NCBI GenBank assembly: GCA_022702705.1
Contig: CM040430.1
Coordinates: 83,534,227 to 83,598,226 of the forward strand
Direction: 5' to 3'
Origin: Papilionanthe hookeriana x Papilionanthe teres
Taxonomy: Eukaryota > Streptophyta > Magnoliopsida > Asparagales > Orchidaceae
Length of the DNA stretch: 64,000 bases
In this document: piece by piece, positions 25,001-35,395 of the stretch
Layout of the letters: each line of letters starts with the position of its first letter
How positions within the stretch are numbered: the stretch's first letter is position 1
Notes under the pieces: model-generated
Database searches by the model: none
The model's input: only the letters and a program-made list of their open reading frames with translations
Told to the model about the DNA's origin: nothing
Translations under genes and position numbers: made by a program

Positions 25001-26320
25001 TTTTGATGTATTTCATTGCGATAAGGAAATGATCCTAAAGCAATGCAGTCTCGGATGTAAATTCCTTAACCCCGGGAATTCGATTTGATGTATTTCAGTG
25101 CAATAGGGAAAGAATCCTAAAGCAGTGCAGTCTTGGATGTAAAATCCTTGACCCAAAAGTTTGAATTTGATGTATTTCAGTGCAATAGGAAAAGAATCCT
25201 AAAGCAGTGCAGTCTTAGATGTAAAATCCTCGACCCAAAAGTTTGAATTTGATGTATTTCAGTGCAATAGAGAAAGAATCCTAAAGCGATGCGGTCTTGG
25301 ATGTAAAATCCTCGACCCAAAAGTTTGAATTTGATGTATTTCGGTGCAATAGGGAAAGAATCCTAAAACGTGCGATCTTGGATGTAAAATCCTCGACCCA
25401 AAAGTTTGAATTTGATGTATTTCGGTGCAATAGGAAAGAATCCTAAAGCGATGCAGTCTTGGATGTAAAATCCTCGACCCAAAAGGTTGAATTCGATGTA
25501 TTTCGAGTGCAATAGGAAAGAATCCTAAAGCGATGCGGTCTTGGATGTAAAATCCTCGACCCAAAAGGTTGAATTTGATGTATTTCGAGTGCAATAGGGA
25601 AAGAATCCTAAAGCAGTGCAGTCTTGGATGTAAAATCCTCGACCCAAAAGGTTTGAATTCGATGTATTTCAGTGCAATAGGAAAGAATCCTAAAGTAGTG
25701 CAGTCTTGGATGTAAAATCCTCGATCCAAAAGTTTGAATTTGATGTATTTCAGTGCAATAGGAAAAGAATCCTAAAGCAGTGCAGTCTTGGATGTAAAAT
25801 CCTCGACCCAAAAGTTTGAATTTGATGTATTTCAGTGCAATAGGAAAGAATCCTAAAGCAGTGCGGTCTTGGATGTAAAATCCTCGACCCAAAAAAGTTG
25901 AATTTGATGTATTTCAGTGCAATAGGAGAAGAATCCTAAAGCAGTGCGGTCTTGGATGTAAAATCCTCGACCCAAAAGGTTTGAATTCGATGTATTTCGA
26001 GTGCAATAGGAAAGAATCCTAAAGCGATGCGGTCTTGGATGTAAAATCCTCGACCCAAAAGTTTGATTTTGATGTATTTCAGGTGCAATAGGAAAAGAAT
26101 CCTAAAGCAAGTGCGAGTCTTGGATGTAAAATCCTCGACCCAAAAGTTTGAATTTGATGTATTTCGGTGCAATAGGAAAAGAATCCTAAAGCGAGTGCGA
26201 TCTTGGATGTAAAATCCTCGACCCAAAAGTTTGAATTTGATGTATTTCAGTGCAATAGGAAAAGAATCCTAAAGCAGTGCAGTCTTGGATGTAAAATCCT
26301 CGACCCAAAAGTTTGAATTT
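25001..26320 (-). repeat. E2 3' UTR tandem array, about 82-bp unit, about 16 copies
   Basis: Same satellite family as E1 8088-9425, with units TGATGTATTTC...CTCGACCCAAAAGTTTGAATT. Units with CAG TG CAG and with CG-containing variants are interspersed. The long minus-strand frames (GRGFYIQD...) are repeat by-products. Confidence 0.92.
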
Positions 26321-26697
26321 GAGATTTGAAATCTTGAAAGATTGAATTTGAGATTTGGAAGGATGAGTTTGAACTCGATTGAAATTTGATTTAAGATTCG
26401 ATTTGAAATTTGAAAGATCAAATTTGAAACTTGATCGGGAGTGGATTTGGAATTTGATTGAGAATTTGATTTGTGATTTGAAAGGATTGAAATTTGATTC
26501 GGAATTTGGAAGGATGGAATTTAAGATTTGTGTTGATTTCGTTTATCTTTTAATGATTCAAATTTTATTTTATCGTTTATTTAATGTTCATGTGAATTTG
26601 GTGTTTGTCATTTTTTAAGATTTTTTTTTTTTTTTTTAGGAAAGTTTTCTTTTATCCCTTTTTTTATTTCTTTTCTGTTCTTTGTTCGAAGTTCATT
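26321..26697 (-). other. E2 3' UTR, degenerate ATTTGAAATTTG repeats and poly-T
   Basis: Short imperfect repeats up to about 26510, then T-rich sequence with a long T run near 26622-26638. No gene is seen. Confidence 0.6.
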
Positions 26698-27001
26698 TAA
26701 CTTTAATGGCGTTTCCCAATCAGTTTGCACAAAAGAGTTGAAGGCCAAAAACGTGACATGGTCACTTTCATTCCAATCATGTTGAAAATACATCATACAA
26801 CTCGATCTGGAATACATTTCATACAATCCATGTAGACTCAAACGGATCGTGTATGATCTTTGTTGATCCATCAAAAGAAACATCTATCAAAAATCCATGT
26901 CTGAATAGTGGGGTACATGGTCAATAACATCACCTTCCAAGCCATCCTTGGCAAGGATGCCGTATGGATGTACGTTGGAGGTGTGATATTTCCCATGTAA
27001 C
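26698..27001 (-). other. E2 conserved 3' UTR block downstream of the AlkB stop
   Basis: Alignable with 9868-10167 and 46893-47217. It includes the conserved motifs GCGTTTCC, GACATGGTCACTTTCATTCC and AATCCATGTCTGAATAGTG. Its function is unknown. Confidence 0.5.
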
Positions 27002-28480
27002 TCACTGCTCGTAAGGCTGGAGGTTCTCTAGCTCTAGGTCTGGTTGGAAATGGTAAGGTATCTTGCTGTCGTCCATTCTTCTGAAAGTAACTGAGATCCG
27101 CTCCACTGGCACTCCTGGTATGCAATGCTTTGCGATATCTGCTCCGTTACCCTGCAGTATCATGACGGAACCCACCGGTAAAGGTATCTTTACCGGTCCT
27201 CGGAACTCACCCGGGCCTCGCTATCCGGAGGTCGGATCCGAACATGATGTCACACTCGTTCAAGAAAGAGACTGTGCAGAAAGGTCTGACGAAGTCGTGG
27301 TGGTCTATATGTGGGGGTATGCAGTCACCCTGTTTGTAAATGTTGATGATGCAGCTATTGGGTATGCAATCTGCTGGCAGTACCCTCCATGTTATTAATC
27401 TCTTTACCATTCTCTTGATGACTAATGGCATCGGATCTACTTGCCCATGACGGAGTATCCCCGGTGGATTTCCCTTTCTGTCTTCAGCAAAGTTGTAGCA
27501 GCATCCGCATTGTATTGTGATTCTTCCTTTCCCTGGCATCCATCTCCGGGGTTCTGAGTATGTGTTTTCCCTCAGGCGGCCTGCTCGGCCCATTCTTTTC
27601 AAATCCCGGATACAATCCACGATTTGCTGTTGTTCATACTCTGAGAATACGTCGGTGTGTAGCTCGAGGCCCTCTAGTATGTTGATCTTTCTTCCTTTAA
27701 TTCTCTCGAAGTATTCGAAAGTTTTCTTTTCAACATTTTGCATCCTCTCCAGCTCGTATTCCGGAATGATCTGCAGATGGCGAGGCCTTGTGACATATTG
27801 TGGGATATATGGTTCAATCCCTTCACGTTCCCCTGCATACCTCGGCTCCTTAGGGATGATGCCTGTCGGGACATCCCCCGGGGTTGCTTCTGCAACAAGG
27901 TCATGCATTATTGGTGGTTCTATCCGGTGGCGTGGTAGCCTTCTTTCTTCTGATCTCCTGGGGATTTCCCTGATTCTTTCTGTTATCCTAGGAACTGGCC
28001 TCCTTTCTTCAGGTTCCTGGTGAACCGGTGTCCTTGAAATGTGTGTGCTGGCATTAGCAATTGTCTCGTCGCGCTGGTCCGCAGCTAGTTTTGTTAACAT
28101 CTTACGGATACGGCGATTCTTATTTCTTCGTTGCGTGGCCGTGAGAGTAGCTCTCCGCACTTCTTGAATCTCTGTAGGCGTGGCGCTGACAAGCCTGCCC
28201 TCTGCTGTAGCAACTACGGACTTCATTTTCTTATCTTCTTCGGTGTCTGCTTTTCTTTTCTTGTTGTTGGATTGGTGGCTTGGGCCACCCACTTTCATCA
28301 CTTGTCCGCCCGGGTAGTTCTTCTCGGTTAACTGGGACCCGGTCACTTTCCTCGTATCGTAGGCTCGCTGGTGTGAAATCCGAGTCAATCTCGATTATTG
28401 CTCCATCTTTCACCCTCTTTTCATCGAGTGCAAGGCTTACACCATTCTTAAAGTTCGGGACCAACCGCCCGTTCGACATT
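27002..28480 (-). CDS. E2 accessory ORF: ALKBH9/10-like AlkB dioxygenase carried by the retrotransposon
   Basis: Predicted 2-oxoglutarate/Fe(II) dioxygenase of the AlkB family. Its closest known relatives by motif are the plant ALKBH9/ALKBH10 group, which remove N6-methyl from adenosine in RNA. ATG at 28480-28478 follows an acceptor-like AG. The N-terminal ~280 residues are basic and low in complexity (KKRK, QRRNKNRRIRKMLTKLA). The AlkB domain starts at about 27677 with LEGLELHTDVF. Visible are CGCCYNFAEDRKGNPPGI, NIYKQGD, the iron ligands in PPHID (HID at 27311-27303) and RPFCTVSF. The distal His and the RxSxTFR 2OG-binding region lie left of 27217 in another frame. Two frame breaks (about 28315 and 27217) sit at CTG-type sites and may be consensus errors. 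It follows integrase by a ~290-bp spacer, an env-like position. It is also present in E0 and E1. Confidence 0.88.
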
Positions 28481-28775
28481 TCCTCGCGAAAAGACAAGGA
28501 AAAGGATCAGGGGCTGTACTAAGAACAAGAACATTAAGAAAATGTTTATTTAAAGATACATTTTTTTATTTATATATATATATTTTTTAAAATTTAACAG
28601 GAATGAAGTAGGATAAGATCAGGAAAGAGATTTTGATTTGGAAAGGAAAACAAGGAAAACTTTATTATCATGATTTTATTTATTTTAGCACATTTTATTT
28701 TTGGGTTCGGACCCAATCATAAGTAATTACTTTGCCCGTGTTTCTTAGGGAGGAAGAATTCATTCCTTTGAAACA
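28481..28775 (-). promoter_or_regulatory. E2 integrase-AlkB spacer with splice-acceptor-like end
   Basis: A non-coding spacer of about 290 bp with an AT-rich core. In element sense its last part is CCTTTTCCTTGTCTTTTCGCGAG, with AG at 28484-28483, four nucleotides before the AlkB ATG. Pyrimidine-rich sequence ending in AG just before the start codon is conserved in all three elements and suggests a spliced subgenomic mRNA. Confidence 0.5.
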
Positions 28776-30156
28776 TTAGGTAGCGTAATACTTTTTCAAG
28801 TATCGTCCGTTGATCGGAAGCATATGTCGTTCTCCCTGGCAATTCAATAGCTGGTAGGAACCTCCTGAGTATACTGCTTCAACAACAAATGGTCCTTCCC
28901 AAGTGGGTTCGAAATTTCCTCCTATCTTGCGGTGTGCAAGAATAGGTCTCTTGAGAACGAGAACTAAGTCACCAACTTTGAAGGTTCTTGGGCGGACCAG
29001 TTTGTCATGGGCTTGAACCCTCTTAGCTTGGTATAGTTCTAAATTCTGTTGCGCTGCAAGTCTTTTCCCTTCCAGGCTTTCTAATTCTTCAAGTCGCAAT
29101 TTGGCGTTCTCTTCTGTCGTGATCTTGTTTGCAACTGCAATTCTGAGTGAAGGAAGCTGAACCTCTAATGGTAACACTGCCTCGGACCCATACACCAGAG
29201 CGTAAGGTGTAGCTTCGAGTAGGAGTTCGAAGGTTGTCCGGTAGGCTCATAAGGCTTCTAACAATTTCTCGTGCCAATTTCTCTTATTATCATCCAAGGT
29301 TTTCTTTAAGATTTGAACGAGAGTTTTATTAAAAGCCTCGGCGAGACCGTTTGCTCTTGGGTAGTAAATTGTTGAGTATCGCCGGTCGATTCCGTGTCTC
29401 CCGACAAAATTGTTGATTTGTGTGCTTCGAATGCCGACCCATTATCCGAGATAATCCTGCGCGGCACTCCGAAATGGTAGACAACTTGGTTCTTGAAAAC
29501 GCGTAGCACGTGGTGTGCTTTCACTTCTCTAAGTGGAACTCGCTTCGCCCACTTGGAAAAGTAATCTGTAGCCGCAAGAATGAAACGATGTCCTTTCGAA
29601 GATGGTGGTTCTATTGGACCCACTATATCCGTGCCCCAACATTCAAATGGCCACGACACAATTGTCGGGTGCGGCACATTTGGAGGTTGGTGTAGAACCA
29701 CTCCGTGCACTTGGCATTGATGACGGCTCTTGGCGATTTTCATGCGGTCGGTCATCATCGAGGGCCAGTAGTACCCTAGTCTTTTAATTTTCGGCTTCAT
29801 CTTTGGACCCGACCGGTGAGCGCCACGAGTCCCGAATGCACCTCTTTAACAATTTCACGGGCCTCGGACCCGCTTAGGCACCTTAGCCACATTTGATCAA
29901 AAGACCTTCTGTATAATGTGTTGTTTATTAATGCGTAGGACAGAGTTCTTTTCTTGATCTGATGGGCTAGCGACCTATCGTCTGGTAGCTTTCCTGTTTG
30001 TAGGTAGTCTATCAATGGCTGTCGCCAATCTTCGTGTTTTCCGTCACCGCTCGCGACCGATTCTTTTTCTTTTCTCGATTTGTGTATTGTGTCTATGTCG
30101 AGTCGTGATAGAACTCGACGTCCGTGAACCGACACTTCCATCGATTCATCTTGCAA
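28776..30156 (-). CDS. E2 integrase (frame-interrupted)
   Basis: Integrase inserts the cDNA into host DNA. In order: the N-terminal zinc region (LIDYLQTGKLPDDRSLAHQ, LYRRSFDQMWLRCLSG, EVHSG) at 30156-29797; the catalytic core at 29800-29306 (GYYWPSM, HQCQVHG, first Asp in GTDIVGPI, FILAATDYFSKWA, second Asp in ISDNGSAF); the third acidic residue near 29340; and the C-terminal part at 29195-28776 (FKVGDLVLVLKR, WEGPFVVE, MLPINGRYLKKYYA) ending in a stop. No chromodomain follows, as in the Tat group. Breaks at 29826 (CAG seen as CG) and 29428 (CTG seen as CG) split it and coincide with suspected miscall sites. The first Cys of the CxxC pair reads Arg in E2 (SRHQC) but Cys in E0 and E1. Confidence 0.88.
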
Positions 30157-30182
30157 ACAGGCGAATTCTTTTGCGAGACGGG

Positions 30183-31313
30183 CTAAAGCATCTCGCTAAA
30201 GCATTTTCTTTTACGGGAATTTTGTAGATTGTCACATTTGGAATCCGTTCCAACAATTCGTATGGCGTACTGAAAGTATTGTTCGAGTCTTGGCTTTAAA
30301 ATTTTGTATTGTCCTGCGATCTGTTGAATGATTAACTGCGAATCCCCGTAGATGTTGATGTCTGTTATCCCCATTTGAATAGCTAATTCCAGTCCCGTTA
30401 CGAGGGCTTCGTATTCCGCTTCGTTGTTTGTACATGGTTCCGTCAAGTGGTAGGAGTATCTTAACATCCCCCGCTCCGGCGTTATAAAGATTAGCCCGAT
30501 TCCGCCTTACCGGGCACTATCACTTGCGATTCTTCGTCTTTGTGTGCTGAAGATGCTCCGTCGAAATATAATTCCCAACGTCGATCATCGTGGTCTTCTA
30601 GGTTCATTATTTGTTCATCCGGCAAATCGTCATTGAGAGGAGATTCTGCCGGTAGAAGGGTGCGCTGCGAGGAAGTCCGCTAAGACTTGTCCCTTTACGG
30701 CACGAAGAGGCACGAAAGTTATATCGAATTGCAATAATATCATTGACCATCTGGCAAGTCCGCCGGAAAGTGTTGGATGAGTCATCAAGTATTGCAATGG
30801 ATTAAACTTCGAGATCAGGTTGACCTTATGAGAAAGCATGTAGTGCCTGAGCTTTTGAGCGGCGAAGATCAAGGCCAAACAATGCTTTTCAATCGCGGGA
30901 TACCTTACTTCCGTCGGAAGTAAACGACGGCTTAAGTAGTAAAGAGCATTTTCTTTACCCTCATCATTGACACAGGCTAACGGGGCTCCGAGAGAGTCGT
31001 CTAAAGCCGCGGTGTAAAGTATCGACGGTCTACCCGAGACTCAGGGCTGCTAAGACAGGAGGTGTCATTAAATATTGTTTAATGTCTTCGAAGGCCTTAC
31101 GGCATTTCTCTTCCCAAATAAATTTGGCGTCCTTTTTAACTAGTGCCGAGAAAGGTCGACACCTACACGACAGGTTTGAGATAAAGCGTCGAAGATATGC
31201 CGACTTCCCTTAAAAAGATCGTAGTTGTATTAAGGTTTTGGGAGGCGGCATTTCTAAGATAGCTTTAATCTTTTCCGGGTCGATTTCAATTCCACGATGT
31301 CGGACAACGAATC
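30183..31313 (-). CDS. E2 RT connection, RNase H and second (archaeal-type) RNase H
   Basis: Two RNase H modules follow the RT, which is diagnostic of the Tat lineage. The first is a divergent gypsy RNase H ending in a tether with LIFAAQKLRHYMLSHKV and ARWSMILLQFDITFVP (30878-30630). The second has the NNEAEYEALVTGLELA and IYGDSQLIIQQ active-site blocks (30467-30183). The intact equivalent in E0 also shows WELYFD and TDALARIA. Frame changes lie near 30500 and 30250 relative to E0. The 3' end leads directly into integrase. Confidence 0.82.
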
Positions 31314-32615
31314 CTAAGAATTTCCGGAGGTGACGCCGAAGGCGCATTTTAAGGGATTCATCTTAAGGTTAAATTGTCTTAATCGTTCGAAAACAATTCT
31401 CAAATCATACGAGTGGTTGTCCTTTACTTTGCTTTTGATGACCACATCGTCCACGTAGCATTCGACTTGATTGTGGATGAGATCATCAAAAATTCTTGTC
31501 ATTGCTCTTTGGTAGGTTGCTCCTGCGTTCTTCGGTCCGAATGGCATCACCGTGTAGCAAAATACTCCGATCGGCGTTCCGAATGTCGTAAGCTTCTCAT
31601 CTTCCGGAGCCATTTTTATCCGGTTGTATCCTGAAGATCCATCCATGAATGAGAATATTTCATGTGTTGAAGCAATGTCGATCATTAATTCTGGGATCGG
31701 TAGAGGGAACTCATCCTTCGGACATGCCCTGTTTAAATCTCTGAAGTCTACACAAATCCTGATTTGACCATTCTTCTTTCTGACTGGCACTACATTGGCT
31801 AGCCAAGTCGGGTATTGTTCTTCAAGGACAAATTTAGCGTCTATTAGCTTTTTAACTTCGGCTATGACTTGTTGTTCGATTTCTAGACGCATTCTTTTGG
31901 GACCTTGTCTGACTGGGATAGAAGTAGGATCCACTCCTAGCTTATGGACTGCGACCTCTGGAGCTAATCCTGGCATCTCGTCATAATTCCAAGCAAAACA
32001 GTCCTTAAATTCCATTAATAATTTGATTATTTCTTCGGAGTCCTCTTTGTTGAGTAAGGAGCTAACAAAGGTAGGTCTAGGCTCTTCGCTAGTACCTATG
32101 TTAGCTTCCGTTAACTCATCTATTGTGGATTTAATTTCTTCTTCGAATTCTGGTGGAGCGTCTCCAATTTGTAAATCTTCGAGTTCGTCTGTAGTTTCCA
32201 TGCAGTTTTCATTGGACTTGCAAGTGACAACCAAGCAAAATTCAGTATCGTCAACTGATCCTACTGTGCCGAATCCGAGTCCATACTTTGAATTGGGTGG
32301 ACGACCGGAATTGTTCCATAACTTTTCAAAAAGTTGTGATTGATCTTTTGTCCATTGTCGAGGTAAGAAACCACGTTGAATTAAATTTTGAACACAGGGA
32401 GAGTACCACTCAAAAGGTAATTCCATTAATTCTGATGAAGTGACATCTTCGAATTGTACATTATTTTCAGTTTTGGAGGAAGAAGCACCGCGGTAGAACT
32501 TGATTGGCCTTGTACCGTCGTTACGTACTTCTTTGACCACCATACCCTCGATCTTACTAGACTGGATCGGGGTTAGGGTCATAGTATGTACATAGTGGTT
32601 AATCTTCTCGTACAT
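31314..32615 (-). CDS. E2 reverse transcriptase
   Basis: Ty3/gypsy RT, 433 codons open in one frame. The first ~200 residues are an acidic spacer. The RT core runs from LIDAKFVLEEQYPTWLANVV through RKKNGQIRICVDFRDLN (motif A region), FMDGSSGYNRIKM, TTFGTPIGVFCYTVMPFG, GATYQRAM, and the catalytic YVDD at 31457-31446 to LKMNPLKCAFGV. All the usual blocks are present. The frame ends at 31314 because of a one-base loss at 31325 (CCGGAGG where E0 has CCAGGAGG), a CAG-to-CG site, after which the expected FLGF thumb motif is out of frame. Product: RNA- and DNA-dependent DNA polymerase of the virus-like particle. Confidence 0.93.
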   Translation of the reverse strand: MYEKINHYVHTMTLTPIQSSKIEGMVVKEVRNDGTRPIKFYRGASSSKTENNVQFEDVTSSELMELPFEWYSPCVQNLIQRGFLPRQWTKDQSQLFEKLWNNSGRPPNSKYGLGFGTVGSVDDTEFCLVVTCKSNENCMETTDELEDLQIGDAPPEFEEEIKSTIDELTEANIGTSEEPRPTFVSSLLNKEDSEEIIKLLMEFKDCFAWNYDEMPGLAPEVAVHKLGVDPTSIPVRQGPKRMRLEIEQQVIAEVKKLIDAKFVLEEQYPTWLANVVPVRKKNGQIRICVDFRDLNRACPKDEFPLPIPELMIDIASTHEIFSFMDGSSGYNRIKMAPEDEKLTTFGTPIGVFCYTVMPFGPKNAGATYQRAMTRIFDDLIHNQVECYVDDVVIKSKVKDNHSYDLRIVFERLRQFNLKMNPLKCAFGVTSGNS

Positions 32616-32677
32616 TGATTTGTATTCTTCGTTCTTTTCATCTTCGAGGGAGATCTTGTATTGCCGCTTCTTTCGAC

Positions 32678-33082
32678 TTATTGTCGCTGCTTCTTGCTTG
32701 ATTTCTTTTTCTTCTTCAGAACTATCTTCCCAATCAACATTGATGGCTGGTTTCCTCTGTCCAACTGTCCTAACGTCTCGCCACGACCTCGTCCCCGGCC
32801 TCGACCTCGGATGCGAGTTGTGGAGAAACCTTCACCATCTCGCCGTGAGGGAGTGGTGAGTGATCGTTGGACTAGAACTTCAGGTTCTTCGTTGTCCCGA
32901 ACTTTCTTTGCTTCAGTTGTCATGGTATCTCTGGAGAAGATTGTTTTCTTCGGAGGTACATAATAAGCTGCATCTTCGTGAATTCCAATTTCGTGTACGG
33001 AGAATGGTTGTAAATCACCTTTGATGCACTGTTCCCCTCCATCGTAGTATTTGATGCACTGGTGCAGAGATGATGGTACCAT
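32678..33082 (-). CDS. E2 protease-RT spacer with RG-rich tract
   Basis: An open frame between protease and RT encodes EIGIHEDAAYYVPPKKTIFS, then a (RG)n tract (RGRGRGRGRGE) and a lysine-rich end. E0 has the same order at about 52900-53250. RG repeats often bind RNA, so a nucleocapsid-like role is possible but inferred. Ogre elements are reported to splice an intron between protease and RT; I could not fix splice sites here. Confidence 0.55.
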   Translation of the reverse strand: MVPSSLHQCIKYYDGGEQCIKGDLQPFSVHEIGIHEDAAYYVPPKKTIFSRDTMTTEAKKVRDNEEPEVLVQRSLTTPSRRDGEGFSTTRIRGRGRGRGRGETLGQLDRGNQPSMLIGKIVLKKKKKSSKKQRQ

Positions 33083-34113
33083 CCTGTTTTCATGTATCCA
33101 TGGTCGGCCCAGTAGAGCGTTGAACGACGTTTCGAATCGATTATGTGAAATTTTGCGGTTGTCTTTGCTAAGTCACCGGTCTTCATCGATAGCGTTATTG
33201 ACCCGAGGGCTCTTTCTCCTTTCCGGTTGAATCCTCTTAATAACATTTTGTCTGCTTCGAGCTCGCGAGCATCAATTTCCAAGTATGCTAGCGTTCGAAG
33301 ACTCTTTATGTTGATTGATGCTCCTGGATCCACCAATACTCTGGAGAGTGTAAATTTTCCGATTGTAACTGAAATGTACAACGGTCGGTTGTGATCTGCT
33401 GTCCCAAGTAGTAGGTCACTGTCCGTGAAGGTAACGCCTCACTGTTCCTTTAACGAGCAAACCTCATCTAAGGAATCTCCGGCAATTTGAGCTAAGCAAA
33501 TTTCTGGATCAAGTAAGGCCTTGATCAGAGCTTCTCCCATCTCTTTTGATAAGATGAGAGCATCGTAGATGCTCAGTTTGGCTGGTAGTTTCCTAAGATG
33601 GGCTAGCACGTTGTAGTCCACTTTGTTCTCATGCGTCTCGGCTTCTTCTCGAATGGGTATTTCTTCTGTCGGGGTTGGTTCTTCTTGAACAACCACCTGC
33701 TTTCCTTTGTCTTTTGGACCCATTCTTGGAGGTAGAACTTTTCCACTTCTCAAGTTGACTTCTGTAATTTCTTCTGAATCTAGTGTTGAACTTGTCGGTG
33801 TCTCTTCCTGAATCGGAATGACAGGCTCTTCCGGATTATCTTCAAAATCTGAAGGCTCTAACTCTATCGTAACTGGAGCTCCTCGAAACTCACAGATAGA
33901 TCCGTTGCTTGTTGAACTCTCGTAGCCTCCTTGATGGATGCCTTCTTTGTCATTTTGATCGTCGAGATCTTGTATGATTTGAGAATTGTTGTTGGTATCG
34001 AAGTCGATATCCGGATTGTCATTAGTTACGTAATCGTTAGAAACAGTCAAAACGTAGCCAACGCCATCACCCTTATCATTATATGATCCCACCGAAGTGA
34101 GCGAGATAATCAT
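32920..34113 (-). CDS. E2 Gag-Pol linker and aspartic protease
   Basis: One frame, interrupted by a TGA at 33441-33439 where E0 has CGA (Arg), so a genuine nonsense change is likely. The linker (34113-33439) is acidic and ends RKLPAKLSIYDAL...EVCSLKEQ. The protease follows with the active-site triad in VLVDPGASINI and a downstream AYLEIDARELEADKMLL. It needs to dimerise to cut the polyprotein. A second break at 33133 (CTCAGA in E0 versus TTCGA) is a CAG site. Confidence 0.78.
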
Positions 34114-34684
34114 ACAAAATCAGAGGTTCGAGGGATTTCTCCCCCGAATCGGAAACAACTATCCTAGGATAAGCAGCCCCTAGTCTAGCCTTAGGAGTCT
34201 CGGTCCTCTCTTCTTCGTCAATTTTCTTCTTCTCTTCGATTGTCTTCTGTCGAGGTGGTTCTTCTATCGCAAGTGATAGTACCGGCTTAACAGGTCTCGA
34301 ACTCTGAATTGAAGCTCGCACCGAAGCGGTTCGGATGTTGTCTAAAATCTTCTTCGAAGACCTCGTCCGGGCGGTAGTCCATCCATCGTCGGCTGCATAG
34401 GGATCTATCGGGATGACGGGATCGGTTGAGATAATATTGACGGAACCTCCTTTCTGGGGTTCCTTAATGTACTCCTTCGGGATTGTTATATTTCCTTTTT
34501 GAAGGTTGTCGTTGAGCCAACTTTTAAAGGTAATACAATCTTCTATCTTGTGCCCAAGCATCCGATGGTAGGGGCAAAAGTTGGGATCACCTTTCTTGTT
34601 GACTTCCTCTGGTCTTTTGGGCTCTGGCAGCTGGAGATCTGGAGTTTTCATTAGGCTACGGAACATCTTTGGTACTCGCTTCAT
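34079..34684 (-). CDS. E2 Gag C-terminal part with zinc-knuckle-like motif
   Basis: The frame contains CPYHRMLGHKIEDCITFKSWL, the C-x2-H-x4-GH-x4-C style zinc motif typical of Tat-lineage Gag, then a charged linker (TIPKEYIKEPQKG) leading toward protease. It would bind genomic RNA during packaging. It overlaps the start of the next frame by 35 nt, where the frames need joining. Confidence 0.8.
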   Translation of the reverse strand: MKRVPKMFRSLMKTPDLQLPEPKRPEEVNKKGDPNFCPYHRMLGHKIEDCITFKSWLNDNLQKGNITIPKEYIKEPQKGGSVNIISTDPVIPIDPYAADDGWTTARTRSSKKILDNIRTASVRASIQSSRPVKPVLSLAIEEPPRQKTIEEKKKIDEEERTETPKARLGAAYPRIVVSDSGEKSLEPLILYDYLAHFGGII

Positions 34685-34887
34685 TTTTGAACGGATATTC
34701 TCTCGCTCGAAGCTCCCTTAATGTACGTTGCGGACGGGACGGTTGTTCATACTTGCGGAGACGACCGATAGCTGGATCGGGGTCTGCTGGTAATTCCGTT
34801 GTGGTTGCTGCGGCCGTTCGGTGGTATTTGCATAGGTTACTTGCCTTGTCACTACTGCAACGATCCCGGATTTCTTTTCGAAGGTCT

Positions 34888-35395
34888 TCAACGGCTTCGC
34901 ATGTCCGTCTTGTCGGCAAAACTTAATTGCTTCGCCTCTTCTTGCAAGCTTCCGGCCTTGCTTAACAACTTCTCAAAAGTCTTAATAGTGAATCCTTTGA
35001 GGAGAAGTGCTATCGGGCCGTGAATGCTTTTAAGCAAGATGCCGATCGCATGTTGTTCTTGCAGTTGTGGTTCACACTTCATGCTTAAATTTCTCCATCG
35101 AAGTATGTAATCCACCAAAGTTTCATTCGGCCTTTGTTTCTCTACCACTAAATCACCTATAGTGATGTGGTGCTGAGCTCCGGCAAATCGCTTGATGAAG
35201 AGGCTCTCTAGCTCTGAGAATGTCTTCACCGAACCATTGGGTAATCTCGCATACCGGCCGAAGGCGATTCTCGACGGACTATCGACGAACCGTCGGAAGA
35301 GTAACGCATCGCTCCCGCCGGCATTGCAACAACCGGCACGAAAGTGTGCAACATGCTCGTCGGGGTTCCCGGTTCCGTCGAAGGTCTTAAACGAG
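34888..35395 (-). CDS. E2 Gag capsid core
   Basis: FSELESLFIKRFAG, RPNETLVDYILRWRNLSMKC and ILLKSIHGPIALLL form the retrotransposon Gag (capsid) domain that builds the virus-like particle. The open frame begins at 35229. The preceding ~55 codons are frame-disturbed, with a CGAG at 35392-35395 where E0 has CAG. E0 carries the same domain at 55073-55765. Confidence 0.82.

Noticed and set aside
27002..28480. AlkB ORF as an ordinary host ALKBH gene or pseudogene beside the element
   Set aside because: It lies inside three separate elements at the same place between integrase and 3' LTR, so it travels with the family.
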